DNA from: Atherinomorus stipes
Lineage: Eukaryota; Chordata; Actinopteri; Atheriniformes; Atherinidae
Direction of reading: 5' to 3'
Length of the DNA stretch: 64,000 bases
Assembly (NCBI GenBank): GCA_023101725.1
Contig: JALJCO010000054.1
Span: 630,501 to 694,500 of the forward strand
Shown here one piece after another: positions 45,531-56,050 of the stretch. The position numbers and the translations under genes were made by a program. Below the pieces are notes generated by a model. It was not told the origin of the DNA. It made no database searches and saw only the letters and a program-made list of their open reading frames with translations. Every line of letters begins with the position of its first letter. Position 1 is the stretch's first letter.

Positions 45531-45719
45531 GAAGCCATCAATTATGTGTAGTAGAATTTACCAAAAGAAAACAAAATGAAATGGAGAGGGGGCAAGAAAA
45601 ATGGAACGTTAATTGAGATAAAATCTAATTCATGAAAAATAGGGCAGCATATCTGCATATATTGGGAGGGATGGGAGATTCTAATAAGATAAAAAAAAAA
45701 TTATTGAAGAGGTTGGTAC

Positions 45720-45810
45720 AGAGAGCTGGGCTTGAGCCTATGATCTATGGATTACAAGTCCAATGTTTAAACCAGTAAGCTATTGGCTTTGACTATAGTG
45801 GTGCAGGTTA
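45720..45810 (-). other. tRNA-like module 2 in the composite repeat
   Basis: On the minus strand TAGCTTACTGGTTTAAACA (A-box-like), a GGACTTGTAATCC anticodon arm (loop with TGT, as in tRNA-Thr) and GGCTCAAGCCC (B-box-like) follow in tRNA order. Better preserved than module 1, but the acceptor stem is not convincing. Confidence 0.5.
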
Positions 45811-46270
45811 AGGCATAGAAAACAAAAGAACAAAAATGAAAATGAACAAGGGAAAACTCTGCATTAATTTTGCACATTCTGATAACGTCTAGATGTGGTC
45901 CTTGACAGACGTCCAGATGACATATAAATGTAAACGTCGGCTACACGTCTAAAACAAGTCCAATAATGACGTCTAGATCTTGGATTTATTTAGCACGTTC
46001 TGATGACGTCAAGGTGTGTTCCTTGACAGACGTCCAAAGGAGATACTTATTTGAACATCAACTTAACGTGTAAAAGAGGTCAAATAATGCAGCTAAAACT
46101 TGGATCCATTTTGCATGTTACTTTAACGTCTAGATTCGGTCTTCAGATTGCGTCCAAATTCTGAACATCAACGACGTCTCAAAAAGGTCCAATTTAGACG
46201 TCATATTTCTAACCTATTTTGCACGTCGCACTGACGCCTACATGTGGTCTTTGACGGGCCGACCTAATAC

Positions 46271-48479
46271 TGATATGATCTGCACGTTTCTCCGACATCC
46301 GATGTTTGGTGGGATTAGAGGATGTGAACAGATTTCTTCTGCCATTCACATGGTGCAAGATTCTCTGCTCAAAGTGGTTCTCACAAAAAGAAGTACTAAG
46401 AAGTGGTGCTTGGGTAGAGTAAACGGATCTAATGCTATGCTATGGAAATTGTTATGTTTTGCTGTCCAGGTAAAGAAAGGCAGATTGGGCTACGACTTAT
46501 CTGTAATAGCAACAGTTTTTCTTCCTACACCAATTCTACATCTCTTTGGATGTATCTATTAACAAAAAAGTGGAAAGCTACATGAAGTTTTGTAGAAAGA
46601 ATGTGATGCAGCAGTTCTTACAAGAACTTACAATACATTTGCTCACTGTAAATGGAGCAGGATTTCCCACTATAATCACATACATTTTCACTTATTTTGC
46701 TCCAGACAATCTGGAACAAATGTTGCAGATATTTGTATTCTCACATGCAGCTACTCCATAATATATTTTGTTCTTATACAGATGAGTTGATGCAATTAAA
46801 GAACAATTATGGCATTGTTACGGATCTCAAGCTGTGTATCATTTGTTCTGTTTTGGTGGCATATAAAAATCCATGGTGGCAACAACAGACTGGAAAAATA
46901 ATTTGTAGTATAAATGAACAGTTAAAGAAACATGTTGGAACAATTAGGGTAACTGGCAGCAGGTCAGTCAGGTGTGTGGATATAAAAGGATGAGCTTTGG
47001 GAGGCTGAGGTCTCTAAGAAGTAAAGTTGGGTGGCAGTTCAGCAGCCTCAAAAGACTGTCTTTAGATAGTGGAGGAATTTTACAAAAATATTCCTCAGTG
47101 TAAATATTTGAAGATTTTAAACACATCTGCACAGTTGTCATAACCTGGTTTCTTAGCTGCTTGGCAGACGACAAAAAAAACACCAGAGTCGTGTGCTGAG
47201 AGGATTGTGGCAGATACACTTCCAGATCTGCTTGATGTGTATGCTGATTGCCTCAAAAGGAGAGCCAGCAGCATAAGCAAAAACTAATGGTGCATTCCAG
47301 TTGTCTTGGCACTAGTTTTTTCTAAGGTAATTTTGGCCAGAAATGATATGAACTGGTTTTTCCAAGCTGCGAGCTTGTAAAAGAAAAAAAATAGAGCTCG
47401 GAATTTGCAGAGGACCCTGAATTCTAGTTTTAAATATGGTTGCGCGCAGTACCATTGTTGTGTTTATTAAACTTCTTCATAAAATTCTTTTGTCCATTAA
47501 AGGTTGGATATGGAATACGGACATCACGTTTGTCAAGGTTGTAGTTGCAATGGCAGAAAAATAACTCCAGCCGTTGGGTTGCCAGGCTCGTTTCCGATAC
47601 ATCAAGTGACTAGCAGTCTGCACCACGTCCAACAAGTATTGCAGAGGAGTTTATAACTGACAGCTATTGGTAGCCAAGTTTGCATGCGAGTTAGCTTACC
47701 AATCCAGGAGAAAGGTTGCCATTTTCAGGCTAAATATAATTTTTTAAGGAAATTATGTTCTTTCATTCTACACCCCTTCAAGCACCTTGTGGATGTATTA
47801 TTATTATTCTTTTAAATCTCGCTTTTAATAAAAATGTTAGATATTCAAGTTTTAAGTTGTTTGTGTAAACAGCATCAAGTTGATGTTATTGATGACTATG
47901 TACCTTCTGATGGCGGTCTTTTTCTTTAAAACGTCATGTAATATGTAACACACACACTAAATTGGCTGCTGTTGTCTTGATGACATTGTTAAAACACAAG
48001 TGGCAACCCTCGGTAAGAAAAGTGGGTAGCACTTTACATTACGGCACGGTAAGTCTAGAAAATTGCAGTTCACCCCTCTTCTGCTAGGGGCAGGCTGCAA
48101 AAGGAGTTAATCCCCATAGACTCCCATGTTAACAAGACTAACTTAACAGTAGAACGTTTACAGCCTGGTTAAAAAAAATCATTTTAAGTTTAATAGGTCA
48201 AGTTTACCTTCATGTCAGTTGTGAGGGGGGTGATTGTTTTTTTTATTATTCATCCATTTAGATGTTATTTAATCTTGAAATTACACATAATTAGGGGGTG
48301 TCCTTTTGATTGACAGCCATCAGACCGGCTGCCAGCGTGAGCGCAGGTGACTAATGGCTAGCTCCCTGCTTGCTCCCAGGAATTCCTCAGCCTGTAGCAG
48401 AGGAGCACGATAGCGTTTTTTAAGCCGACAGAGGGTCTGAGCGTGCCTTACCTTTAGCCCACCTATCTTCATTTGTGCC
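46271..48479. other. sequence of unknown nature with short frames
   Basis: Several 60-106-codon + strand frames (e.g. 46242-46562, 46697-46993) follow one another without recognisable domains. They could be decayed transposon coding sequence; around 47150-47280 the + strand reads ERIVADTLPDLLDVYADCL, which is protein-like but unassigned. Confidence 0.3.
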
Positions 48480-48650
48480 TGTTCACTCTTGGTTAGCTCA
48501 GTTAGCTCTTAGCTCAGAGTATGTTGGCTGTCAATCATTTGCCATGAGGCCTCTGTTTGCCAATTTTGGTATTTTCCGGGAGCGATGACATACAATGACG
48601 ATGGTGATGGTGCGAACTGCCATACTGGCTTCACTTCTAGCTCTTCAGAA
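48480..48650 (+). repeat. dispersed repeat, copy B (inverted partner at 21118-21290)
   Basis: Shares ordered words with the reverse complement of 21118-21290, such as GTTGGCTGTCA, GTATTTTCCGGGAG and ACTGGCTTCACTT. It continues upstream into GC-richer sequence (48050-48450) with no seen counterpart. Confidence 0.6.
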
Positions 48651-48739
48651 ACCAATGGATGATGTTAGAAGAAGGTTTGTCGAGTATAGACTATGTTACA
48701 ACGTCTGAGTATTTTTTTCTAGCTTGTACTGCAGTTGTA

Positions 48740-49300
48740 GATGCTCACATATAGGCAAATTTTATGAGTTGGTGCAAATGGAAAGGCAACTACCTGGTAA
48801 TGACGTCACCAACTCACGTCCACTGGCAGTGCCCTCCAGTTGTCTCGGAATTCACAGAGGTGAACCCAGGTCTCCACCTGTTTAAACCCTTGCCTACAAG
48901 TAAGAGATACAGGATCATCAAAACCTGGATGAACAGGTCGAGTAGCAGTTTTTCCCCACGACTGTAGCCTCTATCAGCCCCCGGTAAACTCCTATCACAC
49001 TTGCAAAGTTAATACTGTTACAAAAAAAAAAAAGAGAGAAATGGAGAGAGAAAAAAATCTATGTAAAACATGGATAAAATGCATAATCTTGCCATTTTGC
49101 ACTAATATTATTGTGGTACTCATTTTAATGTCTTCCAGAAGTTTTATTGTTCTTTTATTTGCCCTGTTTCTACTGATTTTGTTTCTTTAAAACTACTTTC
49201 TTAATCTGCTGCTAACCTCTTGCTGCAGACTGACAAAGAGTCACCATACAAAACATTGTTTTATCTTTTTACAATGACAATAAAGTATCTTCTCTTATAG
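48740..49300 (+). pseudogene. possible LINE 3' terminal fragment
   Basis: The + strand reads TSKRYRIIKTWMNRSSSSFS, which resembles the R-x-KT...N-R-SFFPSA end of some fish LINE ORF2 proteins. A T-rich UTR ending GACAATAAAGTATCT follows. Evidence is suggestive only. Confidence 0.35.
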
Positions 49301-49876
49301 TACATAATATTGTCAAAATATTAAAAGTATCTGTAGGCATCTCTAAGGGTTATGGCCAAAAATCAATACAGCACAACTGTTTTTCAGACCCTGTGGGGGC
49401 ACTGCAATAAAAATAGCCATGATCTTTTTTTTTTTCTTTCTTTTTTAATGGAAATCATTGCATGGACTCTCAAATAACAGTTTGCCATGTCATCAGTGAA
49501 TGCAGGTAAAATGTGTACTTGTCAGTGACTGGAGTGAACAGAATTTAGCTGCAACATGTAAATGTTTGGCTTACTGGGTAAAAGACCTGAGACTAGCATC
49601 TTGTAAAAGGACCATAAGCAGCAGGGAATGCATGTTTTCTCAGCCATGGTTGATCCAATCACACACCACCCTTTATTTTAAAAACAGAACACAGGAAGAG
49701 CACAGGAATCTACAGCTCTGGTGTAGATTTACTACAACAGCATCATCCCCCCAGAGGACACCAACATCTTTTTCCTGAAGGTACTGAGTCACTGAAAATG
49801 AATGTCTCCTGAGATTAAAATAGATTTTAACTGTAGGTGTCACTCCAAATATCTGCAGTCAAGGGAGCTTCACTGC

Positions 49877-50465
49877 TAACCTGATTTACATCATCTGGGT
49901 GCGTTCAACAAGTACACGCGGGGGCGTTCCCTTTCCTCACGCACTCCATCTGAGTAAGGCGACAGTTATAGGTGATTTCGTCTGGTTAGAGAATAATAGG
50001 AGCCAATCACTAATCGCGGGTGGGACTTTTGAAGGATGGGCGGCGTTTTGGCCGGATGTGATGTAGAAGCACAGGCGACAGCAGTGTAGTCAGTCAGTTA
50101 TTTCAGACAACAACAATCATGGCGGCTTGCCGTAGGAATCAGAGCGACGAAATTGATTTGGCTATTTCCACTGTTTTGTCCGCCGCCGCCATGTTGTTTG
50201 ACTGAAGCTTTTTGAGCTTGATAACATGTTTTGATAACTCGATCCTCTATGCGTGGTGGCTCTGGTGTCGCTTTGAGTTGCGTCACGGGTTGCGTCATTC
50301 GGTTCAACGTGAGTGGCTGAAGTAGCGTGTCAGTCAAGATGACGGACAGATCTTCTATCCAATCACATGCAAGAGTTTTAGAAAAAAAAGACTAATTTGA
50401 AATGACATCGGGTTAACTCCCTCCCCAGATGGTATTGCAAATACCAGGTGGCGGGAGTCAGGTTA
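49877..50465 (+). mobile_element. RecQ-helicase-bearing non-autonomous element, copy B (9-bp TSD)
   Basis: Termini TAACCTGATT and AGTCAGGTTA are inverted and flanked by a perfect 9-bp duplication CTTCACTGC (49868-49876, 50466-50474). It is inverted relative to copy A (21543-22198) and nearly identical over the first ~310 bp and last ~190 bp. The middle differs: copy B has lost most of the helicase exon and instead has a CCGCCGCCGCC-containing stretch (50180-50190) that copy A lacks. So two independent internal deletions of one parent are present. Confidence 0.87.
50120..50205 (+). pseudogene. start of RecQ-like helicase frame (severely truncated)
   Basis: ATG at 50120 encodes MAACRRNQSDEIDLAISTVL, identical to copy A, then departs from the helicase before motif 0 and stops near 50203. 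The Walker A motif is lost. Only the start exon and its GC-rich upstream region remain. Confidence 0.8.
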
Positions 50466-50474
50466 CTTCACTGC

Positions 50475-52380
50475 CCCATGTAAAAAAAAAAGAAAAAAAA
50501 AGAGCTTTGTGATATTGTGTGAACAGTCTAACAAAACAAGAATAGTGGACCACTGGGATAGTTTAGCAGAAAGTCTCTGACATCCATAAAACTCTTCTTG
50601 CCTGCAGAGGTTTTGCATTGAGCACCTCAATACATACTAATGGGGCTGTGCTAGCTGGCAATCATTCACACATATGTCAAATATCCACTAAACAGAATGT
50701 TAGGCAGATTGTATTTATCAGGGCTGATCTTATTGGTAAACAAATGCAACATTTTCAGTCAATCCAAAATGTTATTGAACCTCAATGCTGAATTTATAAT
50801 AAAAGGAAAGGTAACGCACAAATGCAAAAAACAATCTCAGAGAAATGTGAGTTTCTGACTGACTGACTAAAACAGGAATGACAATGGTTCACCTCTGCTG
50901 CAGCACAAGGGACTTAAACTCAAGTCCTCCAGGCCCAACCCTACCTCTGTAACCACTGCCTGTCTTATGTCATTCCTATATTTATAAATACTTTAAAAGG
51001 TAACATTTCAAAGTAATTCTTCCTGTTAGTGTTATGTCATCTGAGGCTGGTTTGCATTTTCCTTGTAAGGATGAGAACATCACTTAAGGGATACACAACA
51101 CACTTAAAGGCCCCAGCATATGTTGCATAATTACTTTTATCTGTTTTTATCTATTTTCTGTTGTTTATCTTGAATAAGACACAGTATGCCCTCTTCATAT
51201 TTTTAAGAGACAAGTAAAAATTCCTAGATTTGATATCTCTAAAATCTGACCAATATGTTATGAATAAATGGCCACATTGGTGAGCTTTATTGAGGCACTA
51301 TTGGGGCCGAAAGCACTATGCAAACCCAGTGCTCCGAATATGGACACGGACACATTTGTGTCAATAAACAGTATTCCCCTCATGGCTGGTTGTATTTTAC
51401 CAAAACCTCTAAAATGTCATGAAATGAGCCAGCTTTTGTTGTTCCCCCTGTATCCTTTGGGGTAAGAGCAGTCATGTCTATGACCTAACATTTCCTTTGA
51501 ATCTATTCAGAAACTACAGCAAATCATGTTGCAGACCATGAGAAAACTCTCCCTCTGGACTTCATTAGCTGTGGCCCAAATGAAATCTAGTTAATGTGCT
51601 CCTGAATTCAAGTGAGTACATGTGTTCTGATAAATTGGAGGCCTGTGTGCTATTGGGCCTGGCCTTTGATAAACATAAGAGGCCAAATGAAGAACAATCT
51701 CCCTGTGGAACATTGGAGTCACAGTAATCCAGGGGCATGGTACCCCTGTTGCTTGAGTTTAAGCCGTTAACTTTTCATTCCTTCCTTTGATCATACAAAG
51801 CAACTTCACCAGCCATATAGGCAGCTAAAATAGGATCTTAACTTACTCTGACTTCATTCTTCTTCTATAGCCATATTTTACTTCCATGTCACCTGAGATC
51901 CAATATCTTGCTGTATACTGATCATACCTGATTTTCACTTTGCTTCATAATGCTGGTTGATTTTCAGCTGTGATTTAACAGCGACTTGTAATGAATATTG
52001 GCTTTGATTTTAATCCATCATGGACCACACTTGGAAAGTTGAGTTGCACAAATTCAGAAGTTACGACTTCCAAAAAGACTGATGCCTGTGTCTTAATAAT
52101 TAATTGGGAACATAGGCACTGAGCATAGTAACAAAACGGCCATTCACCAGGGGAATACGCCAGGTCGTTAGCCGCTCGTTCATCCCTTAGAGAGACTCTG
52201 GGATGTTGTTGAGAAGTTTGCCTTTTTTTTGTTTGTCACTTATATTTTATTGGGATTTGTGGACATGGATAGCAGTAACAACAAAAGCATTAAAAAAAAG
52301 GAATGGGATAAGACCAAAACAAAAAAAGAACAAAAACAACTGCTTGGCACATGGTGTTTGATACATTTAAGAATTATGCA
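50475..52380. other. unique AT-rich sequence, candidate non-coding constraint at 51530-51750
   Basis: No gene recognised. 51530-51750 is repeat-free with dense factor-like words: TTCATTAGCTGTGG, ATCTAGTTAATGTG, CTTTGATAAACATA and GGAGTCACAGTAATCCAGG. It resembles conserved non-coding sequence near developmental genes, but conservation was not tested. Confidence 0.3.
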
Positions 52381-52387
52381 GTATATT

Positions 52388-52469
52388 AAAGCAATAAGCC
52401 CCGAGAAGCCGTGGGTTACAGCCGTTTTACAACGGCAGGGAACGACAACTTCTCAGGGTTTATTGCTTT
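52388..52469. repeat. nested hairpin
   Basis: AAAGCAATAAGCCCCGAGAA and the mirrored TTCTCAGGGTTTATTGCTTT pair at 19 of 21 positions, the two exceptions being G-T pairs. Within the loop, GCCGTTTTACAACGGC (52421-52436) forms its own small stem. Strong RNA or cruciform folding is expected. Possibly the core of a MITE. Confidence 0.75.
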
Positions 52470-52889
52470 TATAAAACGGTTACCTCACATATTGCCTATA
52501 AAATAAATAAAAATAGACACATACAAAAATAAACAATTTATGGGTAATAATGAAATAATACAATGAAGAAATATTTGTTCTCCCTCCACAAAAGATTGAG
52601 TGGACAGTAAGGTTGCTAAGCAACTCTTGTCCACAAGTAGGAGGGTATCATAAAACGAAGATATCTCCTACGAGTAGGCCTGTCATTAACACGTAAATGC
52701 AGATTTTATTTCATTTCAATTTTTATTTAGGCTAGCTATTTTTTGGCATTAAAAAAAGTTCAATGTAGAACCTTCGACCAAAGTGAAGAATTAGTTTACC
52801 TCGTTTATGCAATTGTGTGTGGACATTAATAACCAGGGTTTTAAGGTTTAAAACATTACTGCCTGCAATAAATTCTGTATCGTATTCTA

Positions 52890-53147
52890 TCCGTACCGTA
52901 CTGTCTTCTTTCGCTTATCCAGGATCGGGTCGCGGGGGCAGCTGCCTAAGCGGGGAAGCCCAGACTTCCCTCTCCCCGGCCACAGCCGCCAGCTCATCCA
53001 GGGGGATCCCGAGGCGTTCCCAGGCCCAATCACGCCCTTCCAGGTCTCACTGCCGTTGCCTACGTGAGCGTTGAAGTCCCCCAGCAGAACGATGGAGTCC
53101 CCGGAAGACGGCGCTTTCCAAAACGCCGTCCAAGGACTCCAGAAGGG
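52890..53147 (-). pseudogene. Rex3/RTE LINE fragment (endonuclease joined to 3' end)
   Basis: On the minus strand the frame carries [20 protein letters not shown], the GDFNAHVG block of RTE/Rex3 endonucleases, then jumps to the C-terminal [17 protein letters not shown] region and the 'gacccgatcctggataagcg' 3' end. All reverse transcriptase is missing, so this is an internally deleted Rex3 copy. Its upstream half continues at 55158-55345 beyond the hAT insertion. Confidence 0.88.
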
Positions 53148-53624
53148 GTGGGTACTAGGGATGAGCGAGTACACCACTATCTGTATCTGTATCTGCTAAA
53201 CCATCTAAATTATCTGTATCTGTATCTCTACTCTGAATGGGCGGGGGTTAAACCAGAAGTGGGTGTGGTTTGAGTGGAACTGGGTGGGGCTTAATTCAGC
53301 ACATTATTTTAAGTCTGAAATTGATACGGATTGATCAGAAGTTTCTTGATTTGTTGTTCATTTGAAAACTATTTACAGAACAGCCTCAGAGTTGAGATTC
53401 AATGTTTTCTATCACAATAGCAAAGGAACTATTTGCAGTTTTTTAAAAATATAAAATCATAACATGAATATTTCTGAGTGCATACAACACATCCAGTCGG
53501 AAATTTTGAACTATGAAGTATGCAAGAACGTTTTCATACCCAAAACAACTTTATTTTTTGTTTATTTTCTGTTTTATTTTATGATCAAACTGCGAATTTT
53601 TTTCTCAATAATTCATTTAATTTT

Positions 53625-53832
53625 TTTTTTTTTTTTTTTTTTTTAAGAATTTTTTGGGCACTAGTGGCCTTTATATGACAGTATATAGTGACAGGAAAGG
53701 GGCAGAGAGAGCGGGGAGAGACATGCAGCAAAGGGACCTGGACCAGGAATCGAACCGGGGCCAACTGCCCTGAGGAACTGTAGCCTCTGTTCATGGGGCG
53801 GCTGCTCAACCAACTGAGCTAATCACCGCCCC
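53625..53832 (-). mobile_element. tRNA-derived SINE with long TSD
   Basis: On the minus strand the head reads GGGGCGGTGATTAGCTCAG with A box TTAGCTCAGTTGGTTGAGC and B box GGTTCGATTCC, followed by a body with 'ctgcatgtctctccccgctc' and a poly-A tail (poly-T here). A duplication of about 18 bp, AATAATTCATTTAATTTT, flanks it (53607-53624, 53833-53850). Such length is typical of LINE-mediated insertion. A frequent fish SINE type. Confidence 0.92.
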
Positions 53833-53941
53833 AATAATTCATTTAATTTTAATCAATTATTTATTTAATTACCTAACATTTCGTTTTTTTCCCCACACAA
53901 AGTTAATCAATGATTAAGGAGTGTGTGTGTATCAATCATTG

Positions 53942-53944
<3 letters not shown>

Positions 53945-54014
<70 letters not shown>

Positions 54015-54024
54015 TGTGTGTGTG
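53945..54024. repeat. (GA)n(GT)n microsatellite
   Basis: About 34 GA units followed by about six GT units inside the hAT element. Confidence 0.95.
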
Positions 54025-55157
54025 GCGCTGTGTAACAGTTAAAATATCTACTGTATTCAAAGCCTATGAAAAGTCTACATACAATATATAAAGCTTGGTT
54101 TATAATATTTACAATACACTTATTTTTATAATATAGCCTACAATAAAAACGTTAATAAATCATACTTTGTGTGTTCAGCTGTATGCATTTGTGTGTGTAA
54201 CTGGTCTGTAACGGCTGTTTATTTTTTAATGATCTGTGTGAACTTGGTGATTTGTGTAAACATCCAGTCATAACAAACGGTGAAATATATCATCTTTGTT
54301 CACTGTATCCTTCTCAAAAACCACGTTCAGAACGAGTTAAGAAGTTTTTACATCACCAGCCAAACTAAACTAGAGCAGGCAGACGGTAAAGGAGAGAGAC
54401 AGGGGGGCGACCGGAGTGGAGGCAGCAACCGATGCGACCCAAGTCGCTTTCTGCTCTGTCTTGTCGTTCTGAAAGAAGTTCTGAAAGAAGTTCACTAAGT
54501 AACTTTAAATATCATACAGATCTGGACATGAAAAAGTTCCACTTTTAGCCGACTGCCAGCCACTTACCAGCCACTTACCAGCGACTTGTCTGCTAATTCA
54601 ATTGCACAGAGAAACGCCTGTGTGCCCAGGGGAAGCAATTTCAGAGCATAAATGAATGCCCGGAACAAGGACATTTCCACATGCCAAGTTTGGACACCGT
54701 ACGTGATGACGTATTTGCGGGACAAATCGTTCAGCCAGTGATAGTGCAGTAATGGTGCACTATTAGTGCACCACTTCTGGCAGAAAAAGGAGGAACTTTT
54801 TCATGCCCACATCTGTACAAACAGAAATAAAGGCGAGCTGAAGAAAATCTAAGGAGTAGGAAAGAGCAACGTGATCAAGAGTAATGCCAAGCAGAGATTA
54901 TTTACTGTCTGTGTGTGCTTAAGACCAGCGCAGCTCGCCTCGCACAGCAGAGATGTTTGTGTATGTGTGTGTAAGTGGGCGGGCGCCGTGTGTGACTGGC
55001 CAATCACAGAGCGTGCAGACAGTCAGATATCAAATCAGGATTCTCCTTCAGCACGAGCACAGATATTTATGAGTTTTACTTGTATCATGCTCGTACTTGT
55101 CAAAAATGCATTAGCCATACCGGATACTCATCTGTTACGAGTATCCGTTCATCCCTA

Positions 55158-55345
55158 GTGGGTACTTTGACCTGCTGTTCGGTGCATAGGCACAAACAAC
55201 AGTCAGGACCCCACCCCACCTTGAGGCGGAGGGAGGCTACCCTTTCGTCCACCGCGGTGAACCCCAACGTACAGGCGCCGAGCTGGGGGGCAATGAGTAT
55301 GCCCACACCCGCTCGCCGCCTCTTCGTATTTACCATCACACCAGA
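55158..55345 (-). pseudogene. Rex3/RTE LINE endonuclease N-terminal part
   Basis: On the minus strand RRRAGVGILIAPQLGACTLG and TAVDERVASLRLKVG are the middle blocks of the RTE/Rex3 APE endonuclease. It joins in order with 52890-53147 once the hAT is removed. The 5' part of the LINE is absent. It abuts an L1 fragment on the same strand. Confidence 0.88.
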
Positions 55346-56050
55346 GAGCTATATTTTTAAGTTGGGCAGAAAGGTAGTATTCTCTGAGGTTAGGCAGTGA
55401 CATGCCACCTCTTTCCTTGCTAAGTAGTAAAGTACTGTATCTAATCCTTTTTCTTTCCTTTCCAAATAAATCGAGAAATATGTTTGTCCCAGTCGCAAAA
55501 TTAAGAGGCTGGGATTTTGATTGGTGACATACAGTAAATAGGTAATAATTTGGGTAAGATGGCCATCTTTATAATGTTGACTCTTTCACTAAGATTTAGT
55601 AGGGGTGTTGACCAATTGTTAGGATCCTCTTCAATTTTCCAATTTACAGTTTCATAGTTTTCCTTGTACAGATCATTTGTACAATGCGTCAGCCGTATTC
55701 CCAAATATTTAATTGCTTTTCGGGGCAAGTCAGTGGGTATTCTTTATTTAAGCTGTTGTGAAGGGTTATAGTTAAAAGCTAATATTTGTGTCTTTTGTAT
55801 ATTGAGTTTATAGCCTGAGTATGCACCAAAGGAGTCAAGGGTGTCTAACAGAATAGGAAGGGAATTATCTGGGTGGCTTATATAAAGTAAGATGTCATCA
55901 GCATACATTGCTATTTTATGTTCAATGTTATTTACTAGAATTCCCTGAATATTTGTGTTTTCTCTTATTGATTGAGCCAAAGATTCTAGGTAGAGTGCAA
56001 AGAGGGTTGGCAACAGTGGGCATCCCTGTCTTGAGTAGTTTGCCTTTTAT
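55346..56050 (-). pseudogene. L1-type LINE reverse transcriptase fragment
   Basis: Minus-strand frames (56013-55744 and 55728-55501) encode PTLFALYLESLAQSIREN, the catalytic HKIAMYADDILLYISHP, the FGAYSGYKLNIQKTQILAF block, then YLGIRLT and LSERVNIIKMAILPKLLPIY. These are motifs B' through E and the thumb of a fish L1/Swimmer-type RT. A frame break separates the two parts near 55740. Endonuclease, RT start and C-terminus are absent. Confidence 0.9.

Larger units (their letters stand above)
45200..46270. repeat. composite repeat with ACGTC-rich ~120-bp tandem array
   Basis: From 45872 a unit beginning GCAC/GCATGTT repeats at 45993, 46113 and 46221 (periods 121, 120 and 108). Each unit carries several ACGTC or GACGT words, for example AACGTCTAGATGTGG, GACAGACGTCC and ATGACGTC. 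45200-45330 contains related GACGT-rich sequence. The second unit holds a perfect TGACGTCA palindrome near 46002. Two tRNA-like modules lie between the two GACGT-rich parts. This may be part of a larger fish transposon with internal minisatellite. Confidence 0.75.
53156..55157. mobile_element. hAT element inserted in Rex3, perfect 8-bp TSD
   Basis: Termini TAGGGATGAGCGAGTAC and, at the right, GTTCATCCCTA are inverted. The 8-bp duplication GTGGGTAC is perfect (53148-53155, 55158-55165). Both ends have clusters of short repeats (TATCTGTATC at left; ACTCGTAC/GAGTATCC at right) typical of hAT subterminal regions. The 2002-bp interior has no transposase frame. It contains a SINE (about 53625-53832) and a GA/GT microsatellite. 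Excluding the SINE it is about 1.8 kb. Confidence 0.95.

Noticed and set aside
52817..53273. Plus-strand open frames over the Rex3 segment
   Set aside because: They are antisense to the Rex3 endonuclease frame.
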